DNA from: Christiangramia sp.
GTDB taxonomy: Bacteria > Bacteroidota > Bacteroidia > Flavobacteriales > Flavobacteriaceae
Direction of reading: 5' to 3'
NCBI RefSeq assembly: GCF_029937855.1
Contig: NZ_JAPYPC010000020.1
Location: forward strand, 1 to 58,789
Length of the DNA: 58,789 nt
How positions within the stretch are numbered: position 1 is the first letter of the stretch; each line of letters starts with the position of its first letter. Shown one piece after another: positions 36,353 to 44,658 of this stretch. A model generated the notes under the pieces. It was given only the letters and a program-made list of their open reading frames with translations. It was not told the DNA's origin and did no database searches. Both the position numbers and the translations under genes were made by a program.

Positions 36353-38716
36353 ATGCATTTTGGTTACCTTTCAGCTTTTAAAAACGGAGAAAATTTGGAA
36401 GCTTATTTAGCTGAATTGAATGATGCACAGAGGGCTCCGGTGCTGCAAAAAGATGGGCCAATGATCGTAATTGCCGGGGCGGGTTCTGGCAAAACACGGG
36501 TACTTACCTATAGAATAGCCTACCTGATGAATCAGGGGGTAGATGCTTTCAATATCCTTTCGCTCACTTTTACCAATAAAGCAGCTCGGGAAATGAAACA
36601 GCGGATCTCGAAGATCGTGGGCAGCAGTGAAGCAAAAAATCTATGGATGGGAACTTTCCACTCGGTTTTTGCAAAGATTCTGAGGTTTGAAGCCGATAAA
36701 TTAGGATATCCTTCCAATTTCACCATTTATGACACCCAGGATTCCCATAGTGTGATAAGAGCGATCATTAAGGAAATGAGGCTAGATAAGGATGTTTATA
36801 AATACAAGCAGGTTTATAACCGAATATCCTCTTATAAAAACAGCCTTATTACCGTAAAGGCTTATTTTCAGAATCCCGAACTTCAGGAGGCTGATGCGAT
36901 GTCTAAAAAACCACGTCTTGGCGAAATCTATAAGGCCTATGTAGACAGGTGTTTTAAGGCCGGAGCGATGGATTTTGATGACCTTTTACTAAAAACCAAT
37001 GAGCTCCTGAACAGGTTTCCGGAAGTACTGCATAAATATCAAAGCCGTTTTAAATATATTCTGGTGGATGAGTACCAGGATACCAATCATTCGCAGTATT
37101 TGATTGTAAGAGCACTTTCAGATAAATTTCAGAATATATGTGTGGTGGGAGATGATGCGCAAAGTATTTATGCGTTTCGTGGCGCGAATATCAATAACAT
37201 TCTCAACTTTCAGAAGGATTATGATAACGTGCAGATGTATCGCCTGGAGCAGAATTACCGGTCTTCTAAAAATATTGTAAATGCAGCTAATTCTATAATT
37301 GATAAGAACAAAACAAAGTTGGATAAGATCGTCTGGACTGCGAATGAAGACGGCCCAAAGATTATCGTGAACAGGTTGCTTACCGATGGGGATGAAGGAC
37401 GTTATGTTGCCAGTTCTATCTTTGAGAATAAAATGCAAAACCAGATGGGCAATGGTGATTTTGCTATTCTCTACCGTACCAATGCTCAAAGCAGGGCAAT
37501 GGAAGACGCTTTGCGGAAAAAAGATATTCCATATAGGATTTATGGAGGCCTTTCATTTTATCAGCGAAAGGAAATCAAGGATGTGCTGGCGTATCTAAGG
37601 CTTATTTTAAACCCTAAAGATGAAGAAGCCTTAAAGCGGGTTATTAATTATCCTTCCCGCGGAATTGGACAAACTACGATGGATAGATTGGCCATTGCAG
37701 CCAATCAGCATAATCGCTCCATCTTCGAGGTAATTCAGAATCTGGATAAACTCGATTTGAAGATCAACAGGGGAACGCAAACCAAACTGGAGAATTTTGT
37801 GCATATGATCCGCAGTTTTGCAATCATGAATGAAACCAGTGATGCCTTTCAAATTGCGGAAACTGTTACCAAAAAAACCGGCTTGGTTCAGGAATTAAAA
37901 AAAGATGGAACACCTGAAGGAATTGCCAGAATTGAGAATATTGAAGAATTATTAAACGGTATCCGGGATTTTGTGGAAGGTCAGAAAGAACTTGCCGATG
38001 CTACCGGATCCCTGGCAGAATTCCTGGAAGATGTTGCCCTGGCAACAGATCTTGACAACGACACTGGAGACGATGATAGGGTAGCACTTATGACTATTCA
38101 CCTGGCAAAAGGACTGGAATTTCCCTTTGTATATATCGTGGGTATGGAAGAAGATCTTTTTCCTTCTGCCATGAGTATGAATACGCGGAGTGAACTGGAA
38201 GAAGAACGCCGCCTTTTTTATGTGGCGCTTACCCGGGCAGAAAAACAGGCCTACCTAACCTATACCTTATCACGTTATCGCTGGGGTAAATTAGTAGATG
38301 CAGAACCAAGTCGTTTTATTGAAGAGATAGACCAGGAATATTTAGACTTAATGGTGCCTCAGGATGACTATAAATATAAGCCCCTGATAGACACCGATAT
38401 ATTTGGTGACGAGGTAGATAAAAGTAGGCTCAGACAAAGCAAGCCTAAAAGTGGAACTCCACCTCCCGCCCATAAACCTTCAGAAGAGCAACTAAGAAAA
38501 CTTAGAAAATTGAAACCTGCCTCTCCAGAGCCTTCCAGGGCTCGGAATACATTAGATCTTTCTGAGGGTAATGAAGTAGAACACATGCGGTTTGGAAAAG
38601 GTAAAGTATTGAAGTTAGAAGGCGTGGGGCAGGATAGAAAGGCCGAAATTGATTTTGACAAAGGCGGAATTAAAAAACTTCTTTTGCGTTTTGCCAAGCT
38701 TAAGGTACTTTCTTAA
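36353..38716 (+). CDS. UvrD/PcrA-like superfamily 1 DNA helicase
   Basis: This 787-residue 3'-5' DNA helicase may act in repair and replication restart. Motifs: Q motif LNDAQRAPVLQ, Walker A AGAGSGKTR, Ia LTFTNKAAREM, II LVDEYQDT, III VVGDDAQSIYAFRGA, IV YRLEQNYRSS, V MTIHLAKGLEF, VI VALTRAEKQ. The C-terminus has a Tudor-like end (VEHMRFGKGKVLKLEGVG). The ATG at 36353 may be too early: related proteins usually begin at a position equal to the TTG at 36395 (giving MEAYLAELNDAQ). The start is undecided. Confidence 0.93.
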   Translation: MHFGYLSAFKNGENLEAYLAELNDAQRAPVLQKDGPMIVIAGAGSGKTRVLTYRIAYLMNQGVDAFNILSLTFTNKAAREMKQRISKIVGSSEAKNLWMGTFHSVFAKILRFEADKLGYPSNFTIYDTQDSHSVIRAIIKEMRLDKDVYKYKQVYNRISSYKNSLITVKAYFQNPELQEADAMSKKPRLGEIYKAYVDRCFKAGAMDFDDLLLKTNELLNRFPEVLHKYQSRFKYILVDEYQDTNHSQYLIVRALSDKFQNICVVGDDAQSIYAFRGANINNILNFQKDYDNVQMYRLEQNYRSSKNIVNAANSIIDKNKTKLDKIVWTANEDGPKIIVNRLLTDGDEGRYVASSIFENKMQNQMGNGDFAILYRTNAQSRAMEDALRKKDIPYRIYGGLSFYQRKEIKDVLAYLRLILNPKDEEALKRVINYPSRGIGQTTMDRLAIAANQHNRSIFEVIQNLDKLDLKINRGTQTKLENFVHMIRSFAIMNETSDAFQIAETVTKKTGLVQELKKDGTPEGIARIENIEELLNGIRDFVEGQKELADATGSLAEFLEDVALATDLDNDTGDDDRVALMTIHLAKGLEFPFVYIVGMEEDLFPSAMSMNTRSELEEERRLFYVALTRAEKQAYLTYTLSRYRWGKLVDAEPSRFIEEIDQEYLDLMVPQDDYKYKPLIDTDIFGDEVDKSRLRQSKPKSGTPPPAHKPSEEQLRKLRKLKPASPEPSRARNTLDLSEGNEVEHMRFGKGKVLKLEGVGQDRKAEIDFDKGGIKKLLLRFAKLKVLS

Positions 38717-38821
38717 ATCGGTAATTTGTAAAAATGTAAATTTTACATATATTGCATCGAGCTTTAAAGAAAGCCCTACCGATTATTTAAAGTTCAAAAA
38801 TCAAACAAAAACAAAGTTTTT

Positions 38822-38848
38822 AAGAGACCTGAATCAGGTCTCTTTTTT
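38822..38848 (+). terminator. Terminator after the UvrD-like helicase gene
   Basis: AAGAGACCTGA and TCAGGTCTCTT form a stem with almost no loop, followed by a T run. The intervening sequence after the stop is AT-rich and gene-free. Confidence 0.8.
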
Positions 38849-38959
38849 TATTTGATTATTTATCTAAATTTAGAACTTGTTAAAAATCTTTTAAAAGTGA
38901 TACTGTGAGGGTAATAATACTCTGCAACTATAAGTTATTTTATATCTTGAAAAGAAAAA

Positions 38960-39172
38960 ATGATTAGAGAAGGCAGTATTGTAAGATGGAAGTGGGGAAA
39001 TGGAACAGCAAAAGGAAAAGTAGTTTCTACTTATACTAAGAAAATAACAAAACATATAGAGGGGAGCGAGATTACCCGGGATGGAAAAGAAGGTAATAAA
39101 GCATTATTTATAGAACAGGAAGATGGCAGCAAAGTATTAAAGCTGGAAAGTGAAGTTGATAAGGCAGATTAA
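38960..39172 (+). CDS. HVA1/Tudor-type small protein (DUF2945)
   Basis: This 70-residue protein with the pattern VRWKWGNGTAKGKVVSTYTK and ALFIEQEDGSKVLKLESEV fits the hypervirulence-associated Tudor-domain family (HVA1, DUF2945). These are small beta-barrel proteins of unknown role, widespread in Bacteroidota and plants' microbial partners. It precedes the Sua5-like gene by 60 bp on the same strand. Confidence 0.8.
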   Translation: MIREGSIVRWKWGNGTAKGKVVSTYTKKITKHIEGSEITRDGKEGNKALFIEQEDGSKVLKLESEVDKAD

Positions 39173-39231
39173 GTTTATTTGTTCAAAGCTTTCCTTAAAA
39201 ATTGTAAATTAGTAATACTAAAAATAATATC

Positions 39232-39852
39232 ATGGCTGAATTACTGCGTGTTTACGACGAAAATCCCGCTCCCAAGCATATAAATAAGATAGTTGAAAGC
39301 CTTCGGAATGGGGGACTGATTATTTATCCTACAGATACCATTTATGGCTTGGGTTGCGATATTACTAATGTTTCTGCATTGGAAAAGATCGCACAGATCA
39401 AAAATGTAAAATTAGAAAAAGCTAATTTTTCTTTTGTTTGCGAAGATTTGAGTAATCTTTCAGATTATGTAAAGCAAATAGACACTGCAACTTTTAAAAT
39501 TTTAAAACGCTGCCTCCCGGGACCATACACTTTTATTTTGCCAGGGGGGAATAACCTTCCTAATGTTTTTAAAAAGAAAAAAACGGTAGGAATACGCGTG
39601 CCAGATAATAACATTTGCAAAGCTATTGTGGCAGGGCTTGGTAACCCGATTGTGTCTACATCTATAAGAGACGATGATGAGGTTCTGGAGTATGGAACTG
39701 ATCCTGAACTTATAAAAGAAAAATGGGATCATCTGGTAGACATCGTCATCGATGGTGGCTATGGTGATAATATACCTTCTACTGTTATTGATCTTACCAC
39801 TGAAACTCCCCAAGTAATTAGAGAAGGTAAGGGAAGTATCGAAATAATGTAA
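39232..39852 (+). CDS. Sua5/YciO/YrdC-family protein (threonylcarbamoyl-AMP synthase-like)
   Basis: This 206-residue YrdC-domain protein has the KxR/SxN-type ATP-binding pattern: YPTDTIYGLGCDI, KANFSFVCEDLSNLSDYV, LPGPYTFILPGG, VGIRVPDN and PIVSTSIR, ending PSTVIDLTTETPQVIREGKG. The family makes threonylcarbamoyl-AMP for t6A37 in ANN-decoding tRNAs. The YciO side branch has weaker evidence of that activity, and this sequence looks closer to YciO-like members, so the symbol tsaC is not given. Confidence 0.88.
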   Translation: MAELLRVYDENPAPKHINKIVESLRNGGLIIYPTDTIYGLGCDITNVSALEKIAQIKNVKLEKANFSFVCEDLSNLSDYVKQIDTATFKILKRCLPGPYTFILPGGNNLPNVFKKKKTVGIRVPDNNICKAIVAGLGNPIVSTSIRDDDEVLEYGTDPELIKEKWDHLVDIVIDGGYGDNIPSTVIDLTTETPQVIREGKGSIEIM

Positions 39853-39958
39853 AAACCTGCTAAAATCCCTGCATTTCTAGTTAATTGCGTATTAAAGTAT
39901 ATCTTATATTTTATAAAAAGGATTAACAATCATATTTTAAGTGAAAAATAGATTTGTT

Positions 39959-40795
39959 ATGAGTTTTATAGAAACTACAAGTAAGGAAAAAGAAAGAAAC
40001 ATCAAATTGTATTATGAAGATTACGGAGAAGGAAAACCTGTAATTCTAATTCATGGCTGGCCTTTGAGCCACCGGATGTGGGAATATCAGATTAATACAA
40101 TAGTGGAAGCTGGTTACAGGTGTATTGCCTATGATAGAAGAGGTTTTGGAGATAGTGATAAACCCTGGACCAATTATGACTATGATAGTCTTGCAAAGGA
40201 CCTTAACGATATAATAACCAAATTGGGATTGTCTGAAACGACTATCGTTGGTTTTTCCATGGGTGGAGGAGAAGTAGCACGATATATTGGAAAATACGGA
40301 ACTGCTAATTTATCTAAAGCTGCATTAATTTCTGCGGTACCGCCTTTTATGCTCCGAACAGATGACAATCCAGATGGACTTGAGAAAGATGTTTTTGAAG
40401 GTTTTAAAGAGGAAATAAAAAAAGATCGCCCAGGATTTTTAAAAGGCTTCGGAAAGAAATTTGTGAATTTTGAAAAAGTGGGGGATAGAATAAGTGAGGA
40501 AATGGCCGATTACTACTGGTCTATTGCCTGTAGAGGTTCTTCAAATGCTACCCTGGAATGTATTGATTCTTTTGGTCTGACTGATTTTAGGGAAGATTTA
40601 ACGAAATTTGATATACCAACTTTAGTTGTGCACGGTGATGCAGATCAAATTGTGCCTATAGAAATTTCAGGAAAGAAAAGTGCCGATATGATCACGGATT
40701 GTGAATATCATGTAATCGAAGAAGCTCCACATGGACTTGTATTGACTCACACTGCAGAATTCAATAAGATTTTACTGGACTTTTTAAAATCATAA
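39959..40795 (+). CDS. Alpha/beta hydrolase (haloperoxidase/esterase type)
   Basis: The reading frame opens at GTG 39941, but the ATG at 39959 (MSFIETTSKE) is a better start, giving 278 residues. The non-haem haloperoxidase-like fold shows oxyanion-hole HGWPLSHRMW, nucleophile GFSMGGGEV, Asp in VVHGDADQIVP and His in EAPHGLVLTH. Related enzymes act as esterases or perhydrolases. It converges with the minus-strand lipoprotein gene across a repeat. Confidence 0.88.
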   Translation: MSFIETTSKEKERNIKLYYEDYGEGKPVILIHGWPLSHRMWEYQINTIVEAGYRCIAYDRRGFGDSDKPWTNYDYDSLAKDLNDIITKLGLSETTIVGFSMGGGEVARYIGKYGTANLSKAALISAVPPFMLRTDDNPDGLEKDVFEGFKEEIKKDRPGFLKGFGKKFVNFEKVGDRISEEMADYYWSIACRGSSNATLECIDSFGLTDFREDLTKFDIPTLVVHGDADQIVPIEISGKKSADMITDCEYHVIEEAPHGLVLTHTAEFNKILLDFLKS

Positions 40796-40802
40796 AATAA
40801 AG

Positions 40803-40921
40803 GAGTCTGCCTAAAAAAAGTAGGAGGTCTTTGCGATAACATCAGCTTTGTTTATCAGGAAGTGAAGTCCCGGTCTAACTTCTAATATCTAAAAGCGAAG
40901 CGGTCTAGTTTCTTCAACCGG
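40803..40921. repeat. Second copy of the 76-bp dispersed repeat, with one element end
   Basis: 40846-40921 matches 20775-20850 at 66 of 76 aligned bases, without gaps. The best-conserved core is TATCTAAAAGCGAAGCGG and the following TCTAGT. Upstream, AGTCTGCCTAAAAAAAG (about 40804-40820) resembles the left end of the 20598 element, but no matching right end is seen, so this copy looks truncated. It lies between convergent genes. Confidence 0.7.
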
Positions 40922-40966
40922 AGATGAGTGAATGAAAATATCAACATTTAATGGGGCATGCTTATT

Positions 40967-42067
40967 TTATATACCCATGGCTTCGTAAAATTCTAGAAAA
41001 GCAGAATGAACCTCAGAAGGGCTTAAAATAAAACCTTTTTTTTGAGCAGAATCTGCCAGTTCATAACCGAATTTTGCAGCTAAAAGTCTTTGCTGGGGAG
41101 TCCCGTGATGGGAAGGACTTTGTGTGAGGCAATCTCCTACATTAAAAGATAGTCTAAAATATTCTTCGAGCCGTTTCCAGTTATAGGTAGCTCCTCGTTT
41201 GTGGCCTAGAAAATAGGCGGCTGCAAAATCAGCTTCTAATTCTGAAAATTTAGAAATTTCAGCAGAATTTGAGAATTGATCTATATAGTCCCATTCTTCA
41301 TCATATTCAAATTGGGCCTGGTGCCACCATTCATGGGCAAGAACTGCTGTAAATGCCAGTTTACTATCAATTCCAATATCGGTAATACTCTTTAAAAGTC
41401 CATCACCAATAACCAGTAATCCATTAGATTTTGTAAATGCATCGAATGCGAAATATGGATTTTCTGGAAAGTTTGGTGAAGATTCATTAAAAGCAAGCAG
41501 GAGATCAGCTTTTGCATAAGCTTCCTCACGATTCCGTACCGATCTGTCAAAACTTTCTATCATATCTGTAAGAATTTCCCTGTCGTTAAGAAAAGCAGTA
41601 TGCTGACCATTTAATATAATTTCACGATTTAAATTCCAGAATTTGGTAAGTTCCCGCATTCTTTTTTTACCCAGTTGATTAAATTCTCCGTCTTCCCCGT
41701 AATAATTATCACCCACATAATAAGTGACATATTTCCTGTTAAGTTCTAAGTAATAATTTAAAAGTTCAAAATTGAATAGGGGGTCCTTGAGAAGATCTTC
41801 GAAATATCCGGAAAGTACATTTCCAAACTCTGTGGCTTCACAAGGAGTTGCAACAAGTGATTCATCATAGAACCTGTTGCTTAGCGAATAAGTTACCAAT
41901 TCTGGTTCAGAATAGAAACTTTTGGATATTGGAGAGAAACTTTTTTGAGAAGTTATAGGATTTTTCTTCTGATCTTCTAAACCAATTTTTTCTTTCGAGC
42001 AGGATTGTAAAGCAAAGATAATTAATAACATACCACAACACCAGATACCTATTCCTGTCTTCTTCAT
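40967..42067 (-). CDS. Lipoprotein with a HEWWH metalloprotease-type motif
   Basis: This 366-residue protein has a lipoprotein signal ending LLIIFALQSC with Cys23. The central part contains AVLAHEWWHQAQ (His245, His249), a HExxH zinc motif, followed about 30 residues on by FSELEADFAAAYFLGHKRG, a typical second metal-ligand/ADF segment of gluzincin-like peptidases. The last region is helical. Family not certain; it recalls neutral zinc metallopeptidases that carry ELEAD-type segments. Possibly a periplasmic or surface protease. Confidence 0.65.
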   Translation of the reverse strand: MKKTGIGIWCCGMLLIIFALQSCSKEKIGLEDQKKNPITSQKSFSPISKSFYSEPELVTYSLSNRFYDESLVATPCEATEFGNVLSGYFEDLLKDPLFNFELLNYYLELNRKYVTYYVGDNYYGEDGEFNQLGKKRMRELTKFWNLNREIILNGQHTAFLNDREILTDMIESFDRSVRNREEAYAKADLLLAFNESSPNFPENPYFAFDAFTKSNGLLVIGDGLLKSITDIGIDSKLAFTAVLAHEWWHQAQFEYDEEWDYIDQFSNSAEISKFSELEADFAAAYFLGHKRGATYNWKRLEEYFRLSFNVGDCLTQSPSHHGTPQQRLLAAKFGYELADSAQKKGFILSPSEVHSAFLEFYEAMGI

Positions 42068-42143
42068 ACGCTCAATGTTTAGGTGTAGGGATACTCAAAA
42101 ATAATACAAAATACTGAAAATGAATATTTAAAATAGTAAAAAT

Positions 42144-42171
42144 AAAAAAGCCCCACATTTGTGAGGCTTTT
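42144..42171 (-). terminator. Terminator of the OmpA-family gene
   Basis: AAAAGCCCCAC pairs with GTGAGGCTTTT (one mismatch); on the minus strand it ends in a T-rich stretch. It is 24 bp past the stop of the OmpA-family gene. Confidence 0.75.
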
Positions 42172-42194
42172 CAATTATCATAAAAATCGAATGC

Positions 42195-43040
42195 TTATTC
42201 CTCTCCGGAAGTCGCTTTCTCCATTCCTTCTTCAATCATGCTATAGAACTGATCTAATTTAGGAAGAACTACGATTCTTGTTCTTCTGTTTTTAGCTCTG
42301 CCTTCAGCAGTTTCGTTCGAGGCAACAGGAATATAATAACTTCTACCTGCAGCAGTCATACGAGCTGGTTCCACACCAAAATCATCCTGAAGAACCCGTA
42401 CTACCGAAGTAGCACGTTTTACACTTAGATCCCAGTTGTCTTCAAACATTGAAGTGCTAATTGGTTTATTGTCTGTGTGACCTTCTACCATAAATTCAAT
42501 ATTTGGTTTGTTTTTTACTACAGTTGCAACTTTTCCAAGTACTTCTTTTGCACGTGGTGTAATATTGTAACGACCACTATCAAATAAAAGTTTATCTGAA
42601 ATAGATACGTAAACAACACCTTTTTCAACATTGATCTCGATATCTTCATCACTCATATTTCCTAGAGCTCCTTTAAGGCTGGTTACAAGTGCAAGGGTTA
42701 CCGAATCTTTCTTGTTTAAAGCATCTTGCATAGAACGAATAGCAAGATCTTTTTCTTTAATGCTCTCTAAAGAACGTTCAAGGTTCTCAGCTTCTTTCTT
42801 AGAAAGGGTAGCAAGATCTCCTACATTATTTAACAATGCAGCATTTGTATTATTTAATCTGGAGATAGTCTCAGTCATTCTACCTTTTTCATCCAGGCAA
42901 GAGTTCAATTTAACCGTAGCGGTATTTAATTGATCCTGTGTTTCTCTTTGCTTGGTTTCCAGTTCGTTGTATTTTTTCTGTGAAACACAAGAAGAAAGCA
43001 AAATGGCAGCTGTTGCCGACAAAAGCATGAATTTTCTCAT
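42195..43040 (-). CDS. OmpA-family outer-membrane lipoprotein
   Basis: This 281-residue protein has the lipoprotein signal AAILLSSCVSQKKYNELETK (Cys18). Residues about 25-120 form a long coiled coil (ETISRLNNTNAALLNNVGDL and similar). The C-terminal OmpA/MotB peptidoglycan-binding domain shows LFDSGRYNITPRAKEVLGKV, VEGHTDNKPI, NWDLSVKRATSVVRVL and NRRTRIVVLPK. It probably tethers the outer membrane to peptidoglycan. Monocistronic, with its own terminator. Confidence 0.93.
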   Translation of the reverse strand: MRKFMLLSATAAILLSSCVSQKKYNELETKQRETQDQLNTATVKLNSCLDEKGRMTETISRLNNTNAALLNNVGDLATLSKKEAENLERSLESIKEKDLAIRSMQDALNKKDSVTLALVTSLKGALGNMSDEDIEINVEKGVVYVSISDKLLFDSGRYNITPRAKEVLGKVATVVKNKPNIEFMVEGHTDNKPISTSMFEDNWDLSVKRATSVVRVLQDDFGVEPARMTAAGRSYYIPVASNETAEGRAKNRRTRIVVLPKLDQFYSMIEEGMEKATSGEE

Positions 43041-43130
43041 AACTTGTTTCTTAAATTTAAATTGTTAGGTGAGCCAAAAATATCAAAAAATTAGTAAGCT
43101 GGAAAGCTATTTTAACATTTCCTTTTTTAT

Positions 43131-44129
43131 TTATTTTTTAAGCTCATGAAACCTGTTTTTTTTCAGTATAAAATGTTCATATACAACGGAAGAAATCAGA
43201 TAGTATTTTCTGAAGATGAATTCTTGCGGCCTTTTTTTATGCATCTTTCCAAACTGCCTGTAAAAGCTGCCATGAGCTCTTAATATGGCAAAGAAATGAT
43301 TGAATTTTCCTTCAAAAATAAACTTAAACCCGGCAACTCCATCCAGGATCATGCGTATGAATAGAACATAATATAATCGGGAAGGATCTACATTCTTTAA
43401 AAGAAGAAAAAGGCCATTTCTGAAGTTGAAAAAGGTTTTTTTAGGATTCATTTCCTGCAAAGTGGCGCCGCCCACGTGGAAAATACTGGAGTTGCCAATA
43501 TATTTGATCTTATATCCCTGGTTAAGAAGCCTCCAGCACAGATCTATTTCTTCCTGATGGGCGAAGAAATCTTCGTCTAAACCTCCTAATTTATCAAAAA
43601 CTTCTGCTCTAATAGCTAAACAAGCTCCACTCGCCCAGAAAATATATTGATCTTCATTGTACTGTCCATGATCTTCTTCGAGTTCCTGAAAAATTCTTCC
43701 CCGGCAAAAAGGGTATCCATACTTATCAATATATCCCCCGGCAGCACCAGCATATTCAAAATGATCTCTTTTTTTATAATCCAGGATTTTTGGCTGTATT
43801 GCAGCCGTGTCAGGCTCTTTCTCAAAGACTTCTATAATTGGTTTTAACCAGTTTTCGGTAACTTCCACATCACTATTCAATAGAATATATAAAGGTTCAT
43901 TTACCGATTTTAAAGCCAGATTATACCCGCCTGCATAACCAGCATTCCTTTTATTCTGAATGATTTTTACTTCTGGAAACTCCCTTTTTAAAAATTCTAC
44001 TGAACCATCGCTCGAAGCATTATCGGCCACATAAATCGTAGCTTCTTTGGAATAGGTGATTACCGAAGGTAAAAATTCTTTCAGCAGATACTTGCCATTC
44101 CAGTTTAATATAACGACTGCTATTTTCAT
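43131..44129 (-). CDS. Family 2 glycosyltransferase (rhamnosyltransferase-like)
   Basis: This 332-residue GT-A-fold enzyme starts VVILNWNGKYLLKEFLPSV. It has ADNASSDGS, then ILLNSDVEV (the DxD-type metal-binding position), DEDFFAHQEEIDLCWRL and a C-terminal hydrophobic/basic region for membrane association. It transfers a sugar, probably to a cell-surface or lipid-linked glycan. The 5' end overlaps the upstream nuclease-domain gene by 4 bp, suggesting joint transcription. Confidence 0.9.
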   Translation of the reverse strand: MKIAVVILNWNGKYLLKEFLPSVITYSKEATIYVADNASSDGSVEFLKREFPEVKIIQNKRNAGYAGGYNLALKSVNEPLYILLNSDVEVTENWLKPIIEVFEKEPDTAAIQPKILDYKKRDHFEYAGAAGGYIDKYGYPFCRGRIFQELEEDHGQYNEDQYIFWASGACLAIRAEVFDKLGGLDEDFFAHQEEIDLCWRLLNQGYKIKYIGNSSIFHVGGATLQEMNPKKTFFNFRNGLFLLLKNVDPSRLYYVLFIRMILDGVAGFKFIFEGKFNHFFAILRAHGSFYRQFGKMHKKRPQEFIFRKYYLISSVVYEHFILKKNRFHELKK

Positions 44130-44575
44130 GCTCTGGAATATTCAGGAATATCATTTAAGAAAATATAATTTTTATTTTCATAATCCATTTTACAAAAATA
44201 ATGAGCCATTCCGTTGGTGACCATTAAAAAATTTGCCTGCAGGCTTAAATTGTAACGCGCAATCTGGTCAAAAGTTTCCTGGGTGATTTTTATTTTAGGT
44301 GCTTTACATTCCACAATTAATTGAATGTTTCCATCTGGCTCAAAAACAACGATATCATATCTTTTTGTAAGACCGGCAATTTTAAGTTGTTTTTCAACAT
44401 TGATCAGGCTGAGGGGATAATTCTTTTCGGTTTGCAAAAATTTCACGCAATGTTGGCGCACCCATTCTTCCGGTGTAAGGATCACGAATTTTTTCCTGAG
44501 ATCATCAAAAACAGCTATTTTATTTTGATTATTTTTGAACCGAAATGAATATTGAGGGAAATTCAATTTTTGCAT
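44126..44575 (-). CDS. Stand-alone HsdR-N-like nuclease domain protein
   Basis: This 149-residue protein matches the type I restriction enzyme R-subunit N-terminal domain (HSDR_N_2 type), a PD-(D/E)xK nuclease fold. Candidate active residues are Glu61 (INVEKQL), Asp74 (KRYDIVVFE), Glu89-x-Lys91 (LIVECKAPK) and Gln104 (FDQIARYN). No HsdM or HsdS gene is nearby, so it is not part of a normal restriction system. It lies head-to-head with holA and overlaps the glycosyltransferase gene by 4 bp. Confidence 0.82.
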   Translation of the reverse strand: MQKLNFPQYSFRFKNNQNKIAVFDDLRKKFVILTPEEWVRQHCVKFLQTEKNYPLSLINVEKQLKIAGLTKRYDIVVFEPDGNIQLIVECKAPKIKITQETFDQIARYNLSLQANFLMVTNGMAHYFCKMDYENKNYIFLNDIPEYSRA

Positions 44576-44658
44576 ACTTCAAAAGTAATAAACAATATTA
44601 CAGGCTTGCAAGTTACTTGTTTAGATTTCTTTCAGCATAAACCCCCGCATAATTTCGT

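Noticed and set aside
38716-38785. Inverted TCGGTA/TACCGA repeat after the helicase gene
   Set aside because: Only 8-bp arms separated by about 55 bp in AT-rich sequence; likely coincidence.
38649-38855. Plus-strand ORF across the end of the helicase gene
   Set aside because: It overlaps the helicase coding end and terminator and is a shadow frame.
39941-39958. GTG start for the alpha/beta hydrolase
   Set aside because: An ATG six codons later gives a better N-terminus, so the GTG is not used.
44126-44575. Possible type I restriction-modification system
   Set aside because: Only the R-subunit N-terminal domain is present; neighbours are holA and a glycosyltransferase, so no R-M system is claimed.
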